Below are positions 25,866 to 35,064 of a stretch of 64,000 bases of DNA, piece after piece (position 1 is the first letter of the stretch; each line of letters begins with the position of its first letter). A model generated the notes under the pieces. That model did no database searches. It was given only the letters and a program-made list of their open reading frames with translations, and was not told the DNA's origin. The position numbers and the translations under genes are program-made. Source of the DNA: Citricoccus zhacaiensis (lineage in GTDB: Bacteria; Actinomycetota; Actinomycetes; Actinomycetales; Micrococcaceae); assembly GCF_014645315.1 (NCBI RefSeq), contig NZ_BMLQ01000005.1, positions 62,001 through 126,000 of the forward strand, in the 5' to 3' direction.

Positions 25866-28800
25866 GCGCGGACGTGACCCCGGCAGCCAGCTCTGTCGGT
25901 GCTGCTGGACCTTCTGGACCCGCCGCCGGACCCGAGGGTCAGCGTGCCCGGGCCGACGTCGGGCCCCGCCCGGGTGCCGCGGCGGGCTCCCGGCGCTCCG
26001 CGGCCCGCATGGCCGCACGGGACCTGCGCCGCCACCCCTGGCGGACCCTGCTGATCCTGCTGCTGATCGGTCTGCCCGTGTTCGGGGTGGCCTTCGGCTC
26101 AGTGATCACGGCCTCCACCTCGCTACCGACCCCGGCCGAGGAACACCGGCAGTGGCTGTGGGGGTTCGACGGCTACCTGGCGCCCGGGGAGTTCTCGGAG
26201 TCGGACCTGCAGTCGCCCACCGACCCGTACGGGGCGATCAACGCGGAGGACGCGGCCGACGGCACCTACGGGGCCTCGATCGACCTGGACGCCCTGGAAC
26301 AAGCGGCCCAGGACTGGCCGGTCTGCCCGGCCGGCACTGAGTCCGGCACTGAGTCCAGCACTGCTCCCGCCGCCGGTTCCGGTGCAGGGTCCAGTGCAGG
26401 GCCCAGTGCCGAGCCGGCCGCCGGCTGCTCCCTCCAGGACGCGGTCCCGGCGGGCACGGAGGCGACCTTCGTGACGAGCGCCAGTGGTGCCCTCGAGGTG
26501 CCCGGCTCGAGCGTGGATGTGGAGATCATCGTCGCCGACTTCGGCCGTCCGGACCTGCAGGGCGAGGATCGCCGGTTCCAGCTGCTGGACGGGTCTCTCG
26601 CCGGGGACGGGCAGGCCATGGCCAGCCCCGGCCTGCTGAAGGAACTGGACGCGGCCAACGAGAGGGCCGAGGCCCGAGGTCTGGAGGCGGCGCCCACGGA
26701 TCGAGTCGAACTGGAGCTGCCCAGTGAAGGCTCGGCCGGTTCGACTGACCCGATCAGTCTGGCCATCAGCGGAACCCAGCTGGATCGCACCCACCAGTGG
26801 GCCTCGGCCATGGACCTGATCCTGCCGCTGCAGGACGGGTATCCCGTGCTCTACGTTCCCGCCGGATCCGCGGCCGCAGCGGCCTTCGAGGCGTCCGGCG
26901 AAGTCACCGCCTACCTCACGGGCGACGTGCCGGATGACTATGCCGCCTACCGCGCCTTCAACGAGGCGGGCTTCAGCGTCCTCTTCGCCCCCGTGATGGA
27001 GAACCCCGGCGAGATCGGGGAGACGTTCGACAGCATGTGGTCCTCGGCCCAGAGGTGGATGATCTACCTTCCCCTGGTGTTCATCGGTGTCCTGGCCCTG
27101 GCTGAGACGGGGCTGTTGGCCGGAGCGGCCTTCGCCGTCGGGGCACGCCAGCAGCGGCGGGCCACCGCCCTGCTCTCCGTGACCGGCGCGGAGCCCGCCA
27201 CCCTGCGTCAGACCATGGTGTTCTCTGGACTCTGGTGCGGACTGGCCGGTGCCTTCGGCGCGGCCCTGCTCGGCGTGGCCCTCGCCCTGGGGCTGTTGTG
27301 GGCCGCTGATACCCGGCATGTGCTGGTCTACGGCCCCCATGTGCCCTGGTGGGTCGTCATCCTCGCCGTAGTGCTGGGGCTGTCCTGCGCCGTCGTCGCC
27401 GCCTGGATCCCGGCTCGGGCCGCCGCCCGGCAGGACGCCTGGGCTGCCATCAAGGGAGCGTCCGGAGAACGCAGGCCAGTGAGCCGCCGTCTGTTCGTGG
27501 CCGGACTGGTCCTGGTGGGCACGGGGGTGCTGATCGCGGCCGGGGCCATGGTCGTCGGGATGGCACTGCCTACCATCGGGGATCTCTATCGCCTCCTGGG
27601 CCTGCTGGCCCTGTTGTTCGTCGGCTCGGCCGTGCTCTTGCTGCTCGGGATGCTGATGCTGCTGCCCTCGGCCATCACGGGACTGGCGCGGCTGGGTGGG
27701 CGGCTGCCGGTGTCCCTACGGATGGCGGCACGCGATGCCCACCGGAACAGGACCCGTACCGTGCCGGTGGCGGCTGCCGTGGTGGCCGCCACAGCCGTCG
27801 GGGCTGCGGTGCTGTGTTCCGTCGCCATGACGGCCCACGGGTTTGACGGTGGTCGGCAGGGCGCGCCGACGGCGGACACCGGCTATGTCTGGGTCCAGGA
27901 CCGGGCGGAGATCCAGCGCGCGCTGGACCAGGAGGCCAGCTACGCGGAGGATGGTGAGGCGCCCACGGCCGATGACCTCGGCCTGTACACCGATGGCGCG
28001 AGAGGCGTGGTGAACGAGCTGCAGGGGCTCTCCGCCGTTCCGGGAGCACCCCGGATGGTGGAGCAGTGGCAGGTCCACCGGCCGCGGTCCTCCTGCGCGG
28101 TGGACTACGCGGCCGACTGCTTCGAACTCCTGCCGCTGTATCCGGAGGGCTCCAGCTGCCACATCCCCATCCCGGATGGGCCGACCGTGGACGGCCGGCG
28201 CCTGGCGGTGGATGAGGCCGGGCAGGCGATGTCCCGCGCGGACGGCGTGAGCTGCGGGATCCAGGCGGGGATGATGGGCAGCCCCCTCGACCCCGACCCG
28301 CTGACGAGCATCATGGTGGTCGACCCGCTGCGCCCCGAGACGGTCCCGCTGCCGATGTTCGGCGGGGATGAGGACGCGCTGGCGGCCGTGCGGTCCGGGC
28401 AGGCGGTGGTCTTCGACCCGGAGTACGTGGACGCCGACGGCCGGATCACCCTGGGCGAGTTCACCATGGACGTCAGCAGGGTGCCGGGTGTGGAGCTCGG
28501 GGAGGAGGACCGGAGCTGGATCGAGGAGATGGAGGCCAGCGGCGATCCGATGGCCGGAACCACCGGTTTCAGCGCCGTCCAGGGCCGCAACGTCCTGTGG
28601 GAAGCGGAGCACTCGGTGACCCTGGACGCCGTGGTGGCGCCCGAACTCGAGGGAGACCAGCCGATCGCCATCATCCCGGTCACCGCCTTGGCCGGCATGG
28701 ACCAGTCCATGGTGCTCGACGGGGTGCTGGCACGGTTCGCCGAACCGGTCACGGAGGAGCAGCAGGCCCTGGCCAGTGACGTCCTGGGATCGGAGGACCT

Positions 28801-29212
28801 CTGGCTGTCCTCGATGTTCCAGGGTGGCAGTGGAATGCAGTCGCTGCTGTGGGGCATCGCCGGGGCCACCGCGCTGCTGGTGATCTCGGTGGCCGGCATG
28901 ACCACGGGGCTGGCACTGGCCGACGCCCGGCGTGACCAGACCGTCCTGTCCTCCATCGGCGCCAATCCCCGCACCCGGAAGTCGATGGTGGCCGCCCAGA
29001 CCTTCACCGGTGCCCTCTTGGGCACCCTGCTGGGTGTACCCGTGGGGGCGGTCGCGGTCATCGGGATCGGAGCCGTGCAGTTCTACTCCGTCGAGTGGAT
29101 CCCGTGGCTGCAACTCGCCGTCCTCGTGATCGGGGTGCCGGTGCTGGCCGCCGCCCTGACCTGGCTCGTGGTGCCCGGCACGCTCCCGGTCCGCCAGCGG
29201 GACCGGGACTGA
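25862..29212 (+). CDS. FtsX-like ABC exporter permease
   Basis: An 1116-residue permease with two FtsX units. A helix at ~65-85 (TLLILLLIGLPVFGVAFGSV) is followed by a large extracytoplasmic domain of ~300 residues. Next come helices around 400-640 including a duplicated MARMAxxARRN-type segment (SLRMAARDAHRNRTRTVP), a second extracytoplasmic domain of ~330 residues, and three last helices. The second FtsX core has TTGLALADARRDQTVLSSIGANPRTRKSM. Long actinobacterial permeases of this type pair with one ATPase and a PadR regulator to export antimicrobial peptides or lipids; substrate unknown. Confidence 0.9.
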   Translation: MSADVTPAASSVGAAGPSGPAAGPEGQRARADVGPRPGAAAGSRRSAARMAARDLRRHPWRTLLILLLIGLPVFGVAFGSVITASTSLPTPAEEHRQWLWGFDGYLAPGEFSESDLQSPTDPYGAINAEDAADGTYGASIDLDALEQAAQDWPVCPAGTESGTESSTAPAAGSGAGSSAGPSAEPAAGCSLQDAVPAGTEATFVTSASGALEVPGSSVDVEIIVADFGRPDLQGEDRRFQLLDGSLAGDGQAMASPGLLKELDAANERAEARGLEAAPTDRVELELPSEGSAGSTDPISLAISGTQLDRTHQWASAMDLILPLQDGYPVLYVPAGSAAAAAFEASGEVTAYLTGDVPDDYAAYRAFNEAGFSVLFAPVMENPGEIGETFDSMWSSAQRWMIYLPLVFIGVLALAETGLLAGAAFAVGARQQRRATALLSVTGAEPATLRQTMVFSGLWCGLAGAFGAALLGVALALGLLWAADTRHVLVYGPHVPWWVVILAVVLGLSCAVVAAWIPARAAARQDAWAAIKGASGERRPVSRRLFVAGLVLVGTGVLIAAGAMVVGMALPTIGDLYRLLGLLALLFVGSAVLLLLGMLMLLPSAITGLARLGGRLPVSLRMAARDAHRNRTRTVPVAAAVVAATAVGAAVLCSVAMTAHGFDGGRQGAPTADTGYVWVQDRAEIQRALDQEASYAEDGEAPTADDLGLYTDGARGVVNELQGLSAVPGAPRMVEQWQVHRPRSSCAVDYAADCFELLPLYPEGSSCHIPIPDGPTVDGRRLAVDEAGQAMSRADGVSCGIQAGMMGSPLDPDPLTSIMVVDPLRPETVPLPMFGGDEDALAAVRSGQAVVFDPEYVDADGRITLGEFTMDVSRVPGVELGEEDRSWIEEMEASGDPMAGTTGFSAVQGRNVLWEAEHSVTLDAVVAPELEGDQPIAIIPVTALAGMDQSMVLDGVLARFAEPVTEEQQALASDVLGSEDLWLSSMFQGGSGMQSLLWGIAGATALLVISVAGMTTGLALADARRDQTVLSSIGANPRTRKSMVAAQTFTGALLGTLLGVPVGAVAVIGIGAVQFYSVEWIPWLQLAVLVIGVPVLAAALTWLVVPGTLPVRQRDRD

Positions 29213-29249
29213 CACCTCGACCTGACTCGCCCGATCGCGGCTGAGCTGA

Positions 29250-31544
29250 TCAGGCGCGGAGCTCGGTGGCACCCAGGGCCGTCAGCAGGAAGGCGTAGTC
29301 CCAGGCCCGGTCCTCCCAGGCCCGGTACCGGCCGGAGGCGCCGCCGTGGCCGCCGTCCATCTCGGTCTTGAGCACGATCGGGGCACCGCCCTCGGCCAGC
29401 GGCGTGGTCTGGTCCGAGGTGACGGTGCGGCGCAGCTGCTGGACCCACTTGGCCGGTTCCACGTACAGCACCCGGGTGTCGTTCAGGGAGGTCACGGCGG
29501 CGATCGCCGGGTAGTCCACCGCACGCACGTTCTCGTAGGGGGTGTACTCCTGCATGTACCGGTAGACCTCGGGATCGGTGATGGGGTTGCCCCACTCCTC
29601 CCACTCCAGGGCGGACAGCGGCAGATCCGGGTCCAGGATGGAGGTCAGCGCATCCACGAACGGCACCTGGGCCACGCAGGCCCGGTACAGCTGGGGGGCC
29701 AGGTTCAGTACGCCGCCCATCAACAGTCCGCCGGCGGAACCGCCCATCGCCGCGATCCGGTCCGGGTCCACCCAGCCGGACTGGGCCACGAAGCGGGTGG
29801 CGTCCACGAAGTCGGTGAACGAGTTCTTCTTGTGCAGCTTCTTGCCGTGGTCGTACCAGCCACGGCCCAGCTCGCCACCGCCGCGCACGTGCGCCACCAC
29901 GTAGACCACGCCCCGGTCCAGCAGGGACAGCCGCGCCGCGGTGAAGCCCGGGTCCATGGACATCTCGTAGCTGCCGTAGCCGTAGACCACACACGGGTTC
30001 GAGCCGTCCCACTCGGTGTCCTGGCGGCGGATCACGGTCAGCGGGATGGCGGCCTTGCGGGCGTCCCCTGCGGCGCTCTCGGCCGGGGCCCACCAGCGCT
30101 CCACCAGGTACTGCTCCGGGTCATAGCCCGGGACCTCGACCTGCCGGCGCAGGTGCAGCCGGCCCGAGTTCTCCCAGCCGTCGACCTCGTAGTCCAGGAC
30201 CTGGGTGGGCGTGACCCAGGAGGAATAGCCCAGCCGCAGGAACGGCGAGTCGAAGGGAGCACCCCCGAGTTCGCAGGAGTACAGCTCCTCGCCGAAGTCC
30301 GGCTCCACCGGGGCCGCCTGCTGCGCGGTCCCGAGGCCGGCCAGCGGCATGACCAGGGTGCGCGGGGTCGTCTCCCGGCGCACGCCCAGGGCCAGATGAG
30401 TGGCGGTGACGGCGGTGCCGTCCACCTTCGTGGTGGCGGAATGCCCGACGACGGTGCGCCAGAACCGCGGATCCGTCACCGTGTCCCGGGCGGCCAGGGA
30501 CACCATGTTGTTCGGGGCGGGCGTGGGGCCGTGCTCCTCGTCCTCGCTGGAGAAGTCCTTGTTGTGCACGATCACGTAGTGACGCTGTCCGTCCAGGGTG
30601 ACCGGGTCCACGTCGTGCAGCAGGCCGAGGTCCCGGGAGACCAGCATCCGCAACTCGCTCAGCGGCTCGTCGGGGGAGTCGGGCAGGTCCAGGGCGAGCG
30701 TCTCGGCGATCTCCGAGTTGCCCACGGAGATCAGCAACTCGGTACGGTCCGCGGAGAGTCCGAGGCCGGACCACATGCCGGGATCGTCCTCCTGGAACAG
30801 CAGCTGGTCCTGCTCCACGCCGGTGCCGAGGGTGTGGGCGAGGATCCGGTAGGGGCGCCAGGAGTCGTCCGGGACGGTGTAGAACACCCGGGTGCCGGTG
30901 GCGTCGAACACCAGCCCGTAGGACACGTTGGGGATCTCATCCGCCAGGTCCGTACCGGTGCGCAGGTCCCGGATGCGCAGGGTGAAGCGCTCGTCTGCGG
31001 CGTGGTCCACGGCGTAGGCCATCAGGTTCCCGTCCCGCGAGACGGCGATCCCGCCCAGGGAGAAGAAGGGCTGACCCTCGGCCTCGGCGTTGCCGTCCAG
31101 GATGACCTGCTCGCCGGCCACCGGCACGCCGGGCTCGATCACCGGTGGGGTCCAGTCGGCCAGCCGGTCGCCGGTGTCGGTGGCCTGCACGCGGCAGTGG
31201 GTGGCGTACTGCTGGCCCTCCTCGGTGCGCACGAAGTACCACCAGCCGTCCTTGCGGGAGGGCACGGACAGGTCGGTCTCCACGGTGTGGGCCTTGATCT
31301 CCCCGAAGATCGCCGCGCGCAACGGCTCCTGGTCCGCCGTCACGGATGCCGTGTACGCGTTCTCGGCGTTGAGGTGCGCGATGACCTCGTCGGACTCCTT
31401 GTCTCGCAGCCAGTCGAAGTCGTCGGTGAACGTGTGCCCGTGGTGCGTGCGGGCCACGGGCCGCGCCTCGGCCACCGGGGGCTGGGAGACGCCGGCCGGC
31501 GTCGTGGTATCCGTGCTGGTCTGCTGGGAGCTCGCGGAAGTCAT
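29250..31544 (-). CDS. ptrB: Oligopeptidase B / S9A prolyl oligopeptidase family peptidase
   Basis: A 764-residue peptidase. An N-terminal seven-bladed propeller region is followed by a catalytic alpha/beta hydrolase domain. VRGGGELGRGWYDHGKKLHKKNSFTDF precedes the nucleophile in MGGSAGGLLMGG (Ser at ~603), and DGGHGGASGRY holds the catalytic His. LNDTRVLYVEPAKW near the C terminus has the Asp. It cleaves short peptides after Arg/Lys in the cytoplasm; EWEEWGNP and HDYGP-like features match the OpdB subgroup. Start ATG 31544 is chosen; ATG 31553 adds three residues. No signal peptide. Confidence 0.9.
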   Translation of the reverse strand: MTSASSQQTSTDTTTPAGVSQPPVAEARPVARTHHGHTFTDDFDWLRDKESDEVIAHLNAENAYTASVTADQEPLRAAIFGEIKAHTVETDLSVPSRKDGWWYFVRTEEGQQYATHCRVQATDTGDRLADWTPPVIEPGVPVAGEQVILDGNAEAEGQPFFSLGGIAVSRDGNLMAYAVDHAADERFTLRIRDLRTGTDLADEIPNVSYGLVFDATGTRVFYTVPDDSWRPYRILAHTLGTGVEQDQLLFQEDDPGMWSGLGLSADRTELLISVGNSEIAETLALDLPDSPDEPLSELRMLVSRDLGLLHDVDPVTLDGQRHYVIVHNKDFSSEDEEHGPTPAPNNMVSLAARDTVTDPRFWRTVVGHSATTKVDGTAVTATHLALGVRRETTPRTLVMPLAGLGTAQQAAPVEPDFGEELYSCELGGAPFDSPFLRLGYSSWVTPTQVLDYEVDGWENSGRLHLRRQVEVPGYDPEQYLVERWWAPAESAAGDARKAAIPLTVIRRQDTEWDGSNPCVVYGYGSYEMSMDPGFTAARLSLLDRGVVYVVAHVRGGGELGRGWYDHGKKLHKKNSFTDFVDATRFVAQSGWVDPDRIAAMGGSAGGLLMGGVLNLAPQLYRACVAQVPFVDALTSILDPDLPLSALEWEEWGNPITDPEVYRYMQEYTPYENVRAVDYPAIAAVTSLNDTRVLYVEPAKWVQQLRRTVTSDQTTPLAEGGAPIVLKTEMDGGHGGASGRYRAWEDRAWDYAFLLTALGATELRA

Positions 31545-31562
31545 ACAGGCCATTCAACAGCA

Positions 31563-31599
31563 CGGACCGCAGGCCCCGGGTGTGGGGGCGGGCGGTCCG
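31563..31599 (-). terminator. Hairpin between the SDR and oligopeptidase genes
   Basis: CGGACCGC (31563-31570) and GCGGTCCG (31592-31599) form an 8-bp stem with a 21-nt loop, 16 bp after the end of the SDR gene on the minus strand. No U-tract. It could stop transcription or separate the two messages. Confidence 0.4.
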
Positions 31600-31615
31600 C
31601 TCTCGGCTGAGGAGT

Positions 31616-32359
31616 TTACTTCGGGGCCATGCGGATGGCGCCGTCCAGGCGGATGGTCTCCCCGTTGAGCATCCGGTTCTGCATGATGTGCAGGGCCAGT
31701 TCTGCGTACTCCTCCGGCTGGCCGAGGCGGGACGGGAACGGGACCTGCTGGCCCAGCGACTCCTGCGCGGCCTCGGGCAGCCCCGCCATCATGGGGGTCC
31801 AGAAGATGCCCGGGGCGATCGTCATGACGCGGATGCCGTGGCGGGCCAGCTCGCGGGCGATCGGCAGGGTCATGGCGGCCACGCCGCCCTTGGAGGCCGA
31901 GTACGCGGCCTGGCCGATCTGTCCGTCGAAGGCCGCCACGGAGGCGGTGTTGATGATGATCCCGCGCTCGCCGTCCTCCCCGGGCTCGTTCTGTGCCATC
32001 GCCTCGGAGGCCAGACGGATCACGTTGAACGTGCCGACGAGGTTGATCTGCACGGTCAGCGCGAAGGACTCCAGCTCATGCGGCCCCTGCTTGCCGAGCA
32101 CCTTCTCCGCGGTGGCGATACCGGCACAGTTCACGACGCCGGCCAGCGGCCCGCCCTGCTGGCCCGCCACCTCCACGGCGTGGGCCACCTGCGCGGGGTC
32201 CGTCACGTCGGTCTCGACGAGCACGGCGCCCTCGGGGGGCGTGCCCTTGAGGTCGGCGGCCACCACGTGGGCGCCCCGGGCGAGCAGGGCCCGGGCGGTG
32301 GCGGCGCCGAGGCCCGAGGCCCCTCCGGTGACGAGGAACGTGCGGTCGGTGAACTCCAT
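31616..32359 (-). CDS. 3-hydroxyacyl-CoA dehydrogenase type, short-chain dehydrogenase/reductase
   Basis: A 247-residue [33 protein letters not shown] is the NAD(H) site, [12 protein letters not shown] the NAG motif, and [22 protein letters not shown] contains the catalytic Tyr-x-x-x-Lys. Its pattern matches human HSD17B10-like 3-hydroxyacyl-CoA dehydrogenases, which act in fatty-acid or branched-chain amino-acid breakdown. That fits the branched-chain transport operon nearby, but the substrate is not proven. The start ATG 32359 has AGGAG as ribosome site. Confidence 0.88.
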   Translation of the reverse strand: MEFTDRTFLVTGGASGLGAATARALLARGAHVVAADLKGTPPEGAVLVETDVTDPAQVAHAVEVAGQQGGPLAGVVNCAGIATAEKVLGKQGPHELESFALTVQINLVGTFNVIRLASEAMAQNEPGEDGERGIIINTASVAAFDGQIGQAAYSASKGGVAAMTLPIARELARHGIRVMTIAPGIFWTPMMAGLPEAAQESLGQQVPFPSRLGQPEEYAELALHIMQNRMLNGETIRLDGAIRMAPK

Positions 32360-32385
32360 GGTGCTCCTGGGGTGCGGTTGGTTGG

Positions 32386-32401
32386 GTTAATGGTTCTTAA
32401 C
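32386..32401. promoter_or_regulatory. Dyad GTTAA-TGGTTC-TTAAC upstream of the SDR gene
   Basis: A perfect 5-bp dyad with a 6-bp spacer lies 27 bp upstream of the SDR start. It is AT-rich in a GC-rich genome, so it may be an operator, perhaps TetR or MarR type. Confidence 0.4.
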
Positions 32402-32421
32402 GACTCAGACCGTACCGCAGG

Positions 32422-32453
32422 GTGACTGTGGAGTGCGTCACAACCGCAGTCAC
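32422..32453 (-). terminator. Hairpin after the purine permease gene
   Basis: GTGACTGTGG (32422-32431) and CCGCAGTCAC (32444-32453) match at 9 of 10 bases with a 12-nt loop. It begins at the permease stop on the minus strand, so it probably terminates that message. Confidence 0.4.
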
Positions 32454-33955
32454 AACCCGAGTAGACCGCGGAAGACGCCCATGCCGAAGTAGACGACGAA
32501 GGCCGCCGCCACCACCCACAGCAGCGGGTGGACGTCCTTGGCCCGGCCCTGCGCCGTGCGGATCACGGCGTAGGCGATCATGCCGGCGCCGATGCCGTTG
32601 GCGATCGAGTAGGTGAACGGCATCAGGATGAAGGTCAGGAAGGCCGGCAGGGCGGCACCCCAGTCCGCCCAGTCGATCTGGACCACCTGGGTGGCCATCA
32701 TGAAGCCGACCACCACGAGGGCGGGGGCCACTGCCTCGAACGGCACCAGGTAGATCAGGGGTGTCAGGAACATCGCCAACAGGAACAGCACGCCGGTGAC
32801 CACGGAGGCGAAGCCGGTGCGGGCGCCCTCGCCGATGCCGGTGCCGGACTCCACGAAGATCTGGTTTGCGGAGCCGGAGGCGCCGCCGCCGGCAGACACC
32901 GCCAGGGCATCCACCATGAGGACGCGGTTCAGGTGCGGGATGTCCCCGTCCTTCGTGACGTTGCCGGCCTCCCGGGCCAGGCCCACGGAGGTGCCCATGG
33001 CATCGAAGAACACGGACAGCAGGATGGCGAAGACCAGCAACAGTGCCATCAGCGGGCCGACCTGGGTGAAGGCGCCGAGGAGATCGGCCCGGCCCACGAG
33101 GGAGAGGTCCGGCGCGGTCCACTCGGGGAAGGAGGGTGCCACCAGGGACCAGCCGGTGGGGTTGGCGTTGCCCGCCTCGTCCACGGACGGGCCGATGTGG
33201 AAGACGGCCTCCAGGATGTTGGCCAGCACCGTGGCCACCACGATCCCGATGAGGATGGCGCCGCGGGTCTTGCGGACCACGAGTACGGCGGTCACCAGCA
33301 GCCCGACGACGAAGACCAGTACCGGCCAGCCCTCCAGTTCCCCGCCGGTCCCCAGCCCGACCGGCACGGTGGTCCCGGCGGCATCGGGCACCCGGCGGAT
33401 GAAGCCCGAGTTGACCAGGCCGATCAGGGCGATGAAGAGGCCGATGCCAACCACGATCGCGGTCTTCAGGGCGTCCGGGACGGCATTGAACACGGCCTGC
33501 CGGAAGCCGGTGGCCACGAGGAGGACCATGACCAGCCCGGCGATCACCACCAGGCCCATGACGGCGGGCCAGGTGATCCCGGTGGTGGTGGCGACCGTGA
33601 TGGCCACGAGCGCGTTGACGCCCAGGCCGGCGGCCAGGGCGAAGGGGTGGCGGGCCCACACACCCATGGCGATGGTGGAGATGCCGGCCACCAGCGCCGT
33701 CACCGCGGCCACCCGGGCGATGCCGAGAGTGTCCCCGTTGGCGTCAGGGCCGGAGAGGACCAGGGGGTTGAGCACGATGATGTAGCTCATCGCTAGGAAC
33801 GTGGCGAGGCCGCCGCGGATCTCCTGGGCCACCGTGGAGCCGCGTCTGGAGATCAGGAAGAACCGGTCCAGGGCGTTCGTCGATCCAGGGGTGTCCGTGC
33901 TGTCCACGGAGTTCACGGTGTCCAGTGCGGAGGAGGGCGACTCTGGCGAAGGCAT
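32450..33955 (-). CDS. NCS2 family permease, guanine/hypoxanthine/adenine type
   Basis: A 501-residue transporter with about 12-14 membrane helices. STVAQEIRGGLATFLAMSYIIVLNPLVL is the typical start of PbuG/AdeQ/GhxP permeases. The purine-binding region is reflected by LGVNALVAITVATTTGITWP, and VSAGGGASGSANQIFVESGTGIGEGARTGFASVVTG is the conserved late motif. It takes up purine bases with H+. ATG 33955 is chosen because TAACAT ends exactly 7 nt upstream, as at other leaderless genes. ATG 33964 is possible. Confidence 0.93.
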   Translation of the reverse strand: MPSPESPSSALDTVNSVDSTDTPGSTNALDRFFLISRRGSTVAQEIRGGLATFLAMSYIIVLNPLVLSGPDANGDTLGIARVAAVTALVAGISTIAMGVWARHPFALAAGLGVNALVAITVATTTGITWPAVMGLVVIAGLVMVLLVATGFRQAVFNAVPDALKTAIVVGIGLFIALIGLVNSGFIRRVPDAAGTTVPVGLGTGGELEGWPVLVFVVGLLVTAVLVVRKTRGAILIGIVVATVLANILEAVFHIGPSVDEAGNANPTGWSLVAPSFPEWTAPDLSLVGRADLLGAFTQVGPLMALLLVFAILLSVFFDAMGTSVGLAREAGNVTKDGDIPHLNRVLMVDALAVSAGGGASGSANQIFVESGTGIGEGARTGFASVVTGVLFLLAMFLTPLIYLVPFEAVAPALVVVGFMMATQVVQIDWADWGAALPAFLTFILMPFTYSIANGIGAGMIAYAVIRTAQGRAKDVHPLLWVVAAAFVVYFGMGVFRGLLGL

Positions 33956-33962
33956 GGAGGAC

Positions 33963-33968
33963 ATGTTA
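33963..33968 (-). promoter_or_regulatory. -10 box TAACAT, leaderless promoter of the purine permease gene
   Basis: The minus strand reads TAACAT, then GTCCTCC, then ATG 33955 (7 nt). Confidence 0.5.
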
Positions 33969-34083
33969 GCGGCGACGGGCTGGTGCCGAGGTGGGCATGC
34001 AGGCTCTGAGGCTGGCCTTGTGCGGGAGATCACAGGCGACGGGATTTTCGGCCGGACGTCACGAAACGGGCACGGTCCCCCTG

Positions 34084-34107
34084 ATTGCCACCAATATTGT
34101 TGGCAAT
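34084..34107. promoter_or_regulatory. Double palindrome ATTG-N4-CAAT, tandem, overlapping the liv promoter
   Basis: Two adjacent 12-bp sites, ATTGCCACCAAT and ATTGTTGGCAAT, together form a 24-bp near-palindrome with one mismatch pair. The right site contains the -35 element of the liv promoter, so a bound regulator would block or remodel polymerase binding. GntR-type regulators favour this kind of symmetry; the actual one is unknown. Confidence 0.65.
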
Positions 34108-34129
34108 CCGGCCCGGATGCGCCTACGAT
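34100..34129 (+). promoter_or_regulatory. Promoter of the livGFHMK operon
   Basis: TTGGCA (34100-34105) and TACGAT (34124-34129) are separated by 18 bp, giving a standard promoter with its -35 inside the operator. Transcription would start near 34136, leaving a ~107-nt leader before livG. Confidence 0.6.
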
Positions 34130-34145
34130 CCAAGCCAGACGCGGT

Positions 34146-34161
34146 TGTGATCCGGATCACC
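34146..34161. promoter_or_regulatory. CRP/GlxR-type site TGTGATCCGGATCACC downstream of the liv start
   Basis: The core GTGATCCGGATCAC is an exact 14-bp palindrome and agrees with the CRP-family consensus TGTGA-N6-TCACA in 9 of 10 fixed bases. It lies ~10 bp after the predicted transcription start, a position that suggests repression by roadblock. Confidence 0.55.
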
Positions 34162-34242
34162 CCCCTCTGGCCTCGCCCGTCTGCGCTACTCCCACGGGAG
34201 TGGTGTCTCCCTTCACCCTGCACCGGAAGAGTCAGTGGGCAC

Positions 34243-35064
34243 ATGGCAGCACGTTTGACGTTGGCGGATGTCAACCTCCACTTCGGCGGAGTGACCGTCC
34301 TGAAGGACGTCGGCTTCACCGTGGAACCGGGAACGGTCCTCGGCCTGGTCGGCCCCAACGGCGCGGGCAAGACCTCCCTGTTCAATTGCATCTCCGGCCA
34401 CTACCGGCCGAGCTCCGGCTCCATCCGGATCGACGATGCCGAGATCAGCCAGACCCGGCCGGCGGGCATGTCCCGCCACGGCCTCGCCCGGACCTTCCAG
34501 CATCCGGCGCTGCAACTGGAGTCCACCGTCCTGGACAACGTGCTGTTGGGAGGACACGCGCGCCTGCCCGGCGGGCCGGCGTCGTGGGCCGTGCGCCTGC
34601 CGCCGATGGTCCGCAGCGAACGCGAACTGAGGGCCGAGGCGCTGGACCGGTTGGAGGAGCTCGGCCTCGGCTGGGCTGCGCACCGCAGCGCGGACGAACT
34701 CTCCCATGGCCTGCACAAAGGCGTTGAACTGTGCCGGGCCCTGATGGCGCGGCCGCAGGTGCTGCTGCTGGACGAGCCCGCCGCCGGGCTGTCCCACGGC
34801 GAGGTCGACTCGTTCATCCAGACCATCCACGGCCTCAAGGCCGCCGGCGAGATCACGCTCGTGATCGTGGAACACCACATGGGGGTGATCTCCGCCCTGG
34901 CAGACCGGGTGGTCGTGCTGAACCACGGCAGCAAGCTCATGGAGGGCACCGCGTGTCAGGCCCAGTCCGATCCCCGGGTGATCGAGGCGTACTTGGGCAA
35001 GGACAGCATGGACAGCAACGACAGTACGGACACGAGGGACGGTATCGGCGATGACGCTGCTTGA
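34243..35064 (+). CDS. livG: Branched-chain amino-acid-type ABC transporter ATP-binding protein LivG
   Basis: A 273-residue ATPase. Walker A is VGPNGAGKTSLF, and ISGHYRPSSGSIRIDDAEI with LARTFQHPALQLESTVLDNVLLG is the LivG-type Q-loop. The signature is the variant LSHGLHKGVELCRALM in place of LSYGQQR, with Walker B LLLDEPAAGLSH and switch His in VIVEHHMGVI. The C terminus has an Asp/Ser-rich tail. ATG 34243 is chosen; the open frame reaches upstream through the leader. It overlaps livF by 14 bp. The substrate may be an amino acid or a related compound such as urea or an amide. Confidence 0.92.
   Translation: MAARLTLADVNLHFGGVTVLKDVGFTVEPGTVLGLVGPNGAGKTSLFNCISGHYRPSSGSIRIDDAEISQTRPAGMSRHGLARTFQHPALQLESTVLDNVLLGGHARLPGGPASWAVRLPPMVRSERELRAEALDRLEELGLGWAAHRSADELSHGLHKGVELCRALMARPQVLLLDEPAAGLSHGEVDSFIQTIHGLKAAGEITLVIVEHHMGVISALADRVVVLNHGSKLMEGTACQAQSDPRVIEAYLGKDSMDSNDSTDTRDGIGDDAA

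Noticed and set aside
29346-31610. Plus-strand open frame of 754 codons opposite the oligopeptidase gene
   Set aside because: Antisense frame of the S9 peptidase with no recognizable domain; the peptidase has complete catalytic motifs.
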